Origin: DASVHS01 sp038244815
GTDB lineage: Bacteria; Acidobacteriota; Thermoanaerobaculia; Gp7-AA8
Assembly (NCBI GenBank): GCA_038244815.1
Contig: JBBRTB010000004.1
Location: 62,001 to 126,000, forward strand
Length of the DNA: 64,000 nt
Direction of reading: 5' to 3'
Positions 61,675-64,000 of the stretch are shown here, in pieces. The notes under the pieces are model-generated. The model worked only from the letters and a program-made list of their open reading frames with translations, was not told the DNA's origin and did no database searches. Positions within the stretch are counted from its first letter, which is position 1. Each line of letters opens with the position of its first letter. The translations under genes and the position numbers were made by a program.

Positions 61675-61733
61675 GGAAACGCGCCCAACCGAGAGCGGTA
61701 CCGGTCGACCGCACGGAAAGCACCTGTCATCGG

Positions 61734-61824
61734 GTCATTCCGAGCGCCAAAGAGCGCGAGGAATCTGGGCGGCGGCGCTATCCCCCCTCCCGGATTCCTC
61801 GCCGTCTTCGCGGCTCGGAATGAC
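61734..61824. repeat. GTCATTCCGAGC palindromic repeat, complete hairpin (copy 6)
   Basis: Left arm GTCATTCCGAGCGCCAAAGA with GCGCGAGGAATCTGGGCGG; right arm CCCGGATTCCTCGCCGTC with TTCGCGGCTCGGAATGAC. It ends next to the AAA+ gene stop (61827). Confidence 0.9.
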
Positions 61825-61826
61825 TT

Positions 61827-63317
61827 CTACGATACCGGGGTAAATCTCCCCTTCGCCGAATCGCGGAGCTCTTCGATGTCTTCGCTTCGCGTGACCGAGA
61901 GCGGTACGGTCGATCGTACGGAATCGATGATGGATGCCGTCGTCACTGGCAGCTTCTGATGAAGGCACCTGTATAGAGTTGTGATGACAACCTGTTCGAT
62001 CTCCGCGCCGCTGAATCCCGGCGTGGCCGCGGTCAGGGCGTCGAGATCGAATTGACCGGGATCCTGCTTTCGCAGCCTCAGATGGATCGTGAAGATGCTT
62101 CGGCGTTCTTCCGCTGTCGGCAGATCGACGAAGAAAATCTCGTCGAAGCGGCCCTTGCGGAGCAGCTCGGGCGGCAGCCGGCTGAGATCGTTGGCCGCCC
62201 CAACCACAAACACTTCCGACCGCTTCTCCTGCAGCCACGTGAGAAACGTTGCGAAGAGCCGCTGGGAGAGACCGCCGTCGGCATCGTTCGACGCGCTCTG
62301 CGCAAAGGCTTTCTCGATCTCGTCGATCCATACGACCACGGGCGCCATGGCTTCGCCCAGTGACGTCGCTTTCCGAAAATTCTTTTCCGACTCGCCGACG
62401 TACTTGTCGTAGAGCCGTCCGGCGTCCAGTTTGAGCAACGGCATGCCCCAGTGCCGGGCGATGAATTTCGACGCCAGCGATTTCCCGCAACCCTGCACAC
62501 CGACGAAGAGCACACCCTTGGGCGGTGTGAGATTCATCGCCCGCGCTTCGGCCGTGAAGCCGGCGCTGGCGTTGTCGAGCCACTCCTTGAGCCGGGCGAA
62601 GCCTCCGAGCTCGAACTTGTTCCCTTCCGGCGGATAGAACTCGAGCAGGCCGCCGCGCTCGATGATCTCCCCCTTCCAGCGAAACACCTCGTCGATGTCG
62701 TTCGCGGTCAGGGCGTTGTCGCGGACGATGACCTTGGCGATGACCTGCCGTACCTGGCTGAGTGTCAACCCGGACAGCGATCGCACCAGCCGCTGCGCAT
62801 CGTCACGCGACAGGTCGACGTGCACCCGTTGACGGGCGCTCATGGACTCCACGGTGGCCCGCACGACCTCGCGGATCTCGTTCGGATCGGGAAGCTGCAG
62901 GGCGAAGCGGGCGGCCAGCGCCTCGAGGTCTCGAGGCAGGTCGATGGGATCGCCGGTGATCACGAGGGCCGAGCGCGAGGCGTTCATCTGCATGGCCAGC
63001 TCGCGCAGCGACCGGCAGATGGCTGGACTGGTGAGATGGGGCGCGAAGTCCTTCAGCAGATAGATGGCATCGCTGTCGTGGATCTCGTGGATTTTCCGCA
63101 GGAGCAACAGCGGATCGGTGGTCCCCTCGATGTTGACGCCGAGTGTGCGCATGAGACCGTTGGTGAGAGACCAGTCGTAGAGGGGAAGCGACAGGTTCCG
63201 GGCCACTTCGCGGATGATGGAGCGGACGCGCTCCTCCTCCACGGTCTCGATGGCGATCATGGGGTGATAGGACAGAACGAGCGTCTGGAGCTCGTGGACC
63301 ACGCTCTCTTTCTGCAT
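61827..63317 (-). CDS. Ycf46-like AAA+ ATPase
   Basis: A 496-residue ATPase. The N-terminal 200 residues (SYHPMIAIETVEEERVRSII, DPLLLLRKIHEIHDSDAIYL) form a degenerate AAA-like domain typical of Ycf46 proteins. The active AAA+ module has Walker A GVQGCGKS (273-280), Walker B VVVWIDEIEKA (330-333), the sensor ANDLSRLPPEL and arginine finger region LLRKGRFDEIF. The lid domain ends near ITTLYRCLHQKLPV. It is related to FtsH/ClpX-like remodelers but has no protease domain. The function of the family is poorly known (linked to CO2 use in cyanobacteria). Divergent from lepB. Confidence 0.9.
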   Translation of the reverse strand: MQKESVVHELQTLVLSYHPMIAIETVEEERVRSIIREVARNLSLPLYDWSLTNGLMRTLGVNIEGTTDPLLLLRKIHEIHDSDAIYLLKDFAPHLTSPAICRSLRELAMQMNASRSALVITGDPIDLPRDLEALAARFALQLPDPNEIREVVRATVESMSARQRVHVDLSRDDAQRLVRSLSGLTLSQVRQVIAKVIVRDNALTANDIDEVFRWKGEIIERGGLLEFYPPEGNKFELGGFARLKEWLDNASAGFTAEARAMNLTPPKGVLFVGVQGCGKSLASKFIARHWGMPLLKLDAGRLYDKYVGESEKNFRKATSLGEAMAPVVVWIDEIEKAFAQSASNDADGGLSQRLFATFLTWLQEKRSEVFVVGAANDLSRLPPELLRKGRFDEIFFVDLPTAEERRSIFTIHLRLRKQDPGQFDLDALTAATPGFSGAEIEQVVITTLYRCLHQKLPVTTASIIDSVRSTVPLSVTRSEDIEELRDSAKGRFTPVS

Positions 63318-63339
63318 CGCTGGATCGTCGGCCCGTCGC

Positions 63340-63374
63340 CCCGATTCGTGTCCTCAGGGGCGGCTCGGAATGAC
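63340..63374 (-). repeat. degraded right arm of the GTCATTCCGAGC palindromic repeat (copy 7)
   Basis: The end GGCGGCTCGGAATGAC is intact while the inner part is altered (CCCGATTCGTGTCCTCAGGG). It lies in the intergenic region between the AAA+ gene and lepB, where the lepB promoter must also be. Confidence 0.6.
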
Positions 63375-63421
63375 ATGCATATGGTACGCGGTTCACCAAA
63401 CCGTACCAGTCGTCCTCAGGC

Positions 63422-64000
63422 ATGAACAAGAAGAAAGTCTTCGAAGAGCTGCGCATTTTTCTGGTGATGCTTCTCGTGGTCAGCTCTCTGCGCTCGGCGC
63501 TCGCGGACTGGAACGACGTACCCACGGGGTCGATGAAGCCGACCATCGAGATCGGCGATCGGGTGGTCGTCAACAAGCTGGCGTACGACCTCAAGGTCCC
63601 GTTCACGACAATCGAGATCGTCAAGTGGGCCGATCCACAGCGGGGTGACATCGTCGTCCTGTTCTCCCCCGTCGACGGCACCCGGCTGGTCAAGCGCGTC
63701 ATCGCCGTTCCCGGCGACACGGTGGGCCTCTCCGACAACCAGCTCTTCATCAACGGAAAGGCGGCCACCTGGTCGACCATGCGCCCGGAGAACGACGCGG
63801 AGCAGGGATTCACGCTCATCACGAAGGAGACGCTTTTCGGCCGCACGCACAAGATGATGCTCACGCCTCATATTCCGGCGGTGCGCTCATTCGGCCCGAT
63901 CACCGTACCGAAAGGGCAGTACTTCGTTCTGGGCGATAATCGGGACAACAGTAATGACAGCCGGTTCATCGGCTTCATTGCGCGGAAGAGCATCGTGGGG
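63422..64000 (+). CDS. lepB: signal peptidase I, 3' end beyond window
   Basis: 193 residues of an S26 leader peptidase that cuts signal peptides from exported proteins at the outer face of the inner membrane. One N-terminal membrane helix (LRIFLVMLLVVSSLRSALA) precedes the catalytic box VPTGSMKPTIEIGDR (S37). The catalytic lysine is K91 in GTRLVKRVIAVPGDTV. The late box YFVLGDNRDNSNDSRFIG is present just before the window ends. ATG 63422 has no strong ribosome site. Transcribed away from the AAA+ gene. Confidence 0.95.
   Translation, partial: MNKKKVFEELRIFLVMLLVVSSLRSALADWNDVPTGSMKPTIEIGDRVVVNKLAYDLKVPFTTIEIVKWADPQRGDIVVLFSPVDGTRLVKRVIAVPGDTVGLSDNQLFINGKAATWSTMRPENDAEQGFTLITKETLFGRTHKMMLTPHIPAVRSFGPITVPKGQYFVLGDNRDNSNDSRFIGFIARKSIVG

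Overview
The window is a GC-rich bacterial chromosome segment that looks like an Acidobacteriota genome. This placement is an inference from gene content, with no marker gene to confirm it: a Ser/Thr kinase fused to a TolB/PD40-like propeller, an ASPIC/UnbV-type FG-GAP protein next to a DUF255 thioredoxin protein, several FHA proteins, large secreted repeat proteins and a PDZ-SpoIIE phosphatase. Genes are densely packed and often overlap by 4 bp. There is no prophage, CRISPR array or complete insertion sequence, but there are gene remnants and a dispersed family of palindromic repeats.

Layout. 1-3.2 kb: a class III CoA-transferase (cut by the window edge), a zinc-ribbon protein, tRNA-Gln(CUG), an ISL3-like transposase remnant and a DUF1259 protein; the last 14 bp of the tRNA recur at 3157-3170. 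3.2-13.2 kb: a secreted 5'-nucleotidase, an NmrA-family gene broken by one in-frame TGA, a receptor-type Ser/Thr kinase, a secreted FN3 protein, a YciI-like protein, and two damaged genes. 13.2-16.1 kb: a PerR-type regulator and katG with a palindromic operator between them. 16.1-17.8 kb: an arsenic operon (arsI-like, acr3) under a well-formed promoter with two ArsR-type boxes; the matching arsR with a third box lies 20 kb away at 37 kb. 17.8-19.4 kb: a murein peptide amidase and an Asp/Glu racemase, probably peptidoglycan recycling. 19.5-24.5 kb: a heparinase-like secreted protein, a YtxH protein, a DHFR/RibD-like reductase, and a cupin-TetR pair behind a perfect palindrome.

24.6-31.4 kb is a seven-gene efflux operon (TetR, TolC-type outer membrane protein, HlyD-type adaptor, two ATPases, two ABC-2 permeases) resembling a split version of E. 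coli YbhGFSR. 31.5-36.5 kb holds the FG-GAP/UnbV protein and the DUF255 protein. 37.8-42.2 kb is a large secreted DNA/RNA nuclease with three lamin-tail-like domains. 42-50 kb carries a cupredoxin, a receiver protein, a histidine kinase, a sulfite-oxidase-family enzyme with an aldo/keto reductase, pirin, a winged-helix/FHA fusion regulator, an amidohydrolase and an SRPBCC protein. 50-54 kb: an SPFH protein, a Wzm/Wzt polysaccharide exporter and a zinc-ribbon/FHA protein. 54-64 kb: an M49-like peptidase, an acyl-CoA dehydrogenase with a FadR-like box, GTP cyclohydrolase I, a PDZ/GAF/SpoIIE phosphatase, a Ycf46-like AAA+ ATPase and the start of signal peptidase I.

Two themes stand out. First, regulation is readable: palindromic operators can be matched to regulators for arsenic, peroxide, fatty acid and TetR-controlled efflux functions. 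Second, phospho-signalling parts are concentrated here (Ser/Thr kinase, two FHA proteins, PP2C-type phosphatase, histidine kinase, receiver). The organism also carries palindromic repeats of the GTCATTCCGAGC type at seven sites, and a separate REP-like hairpin upstream of folE.
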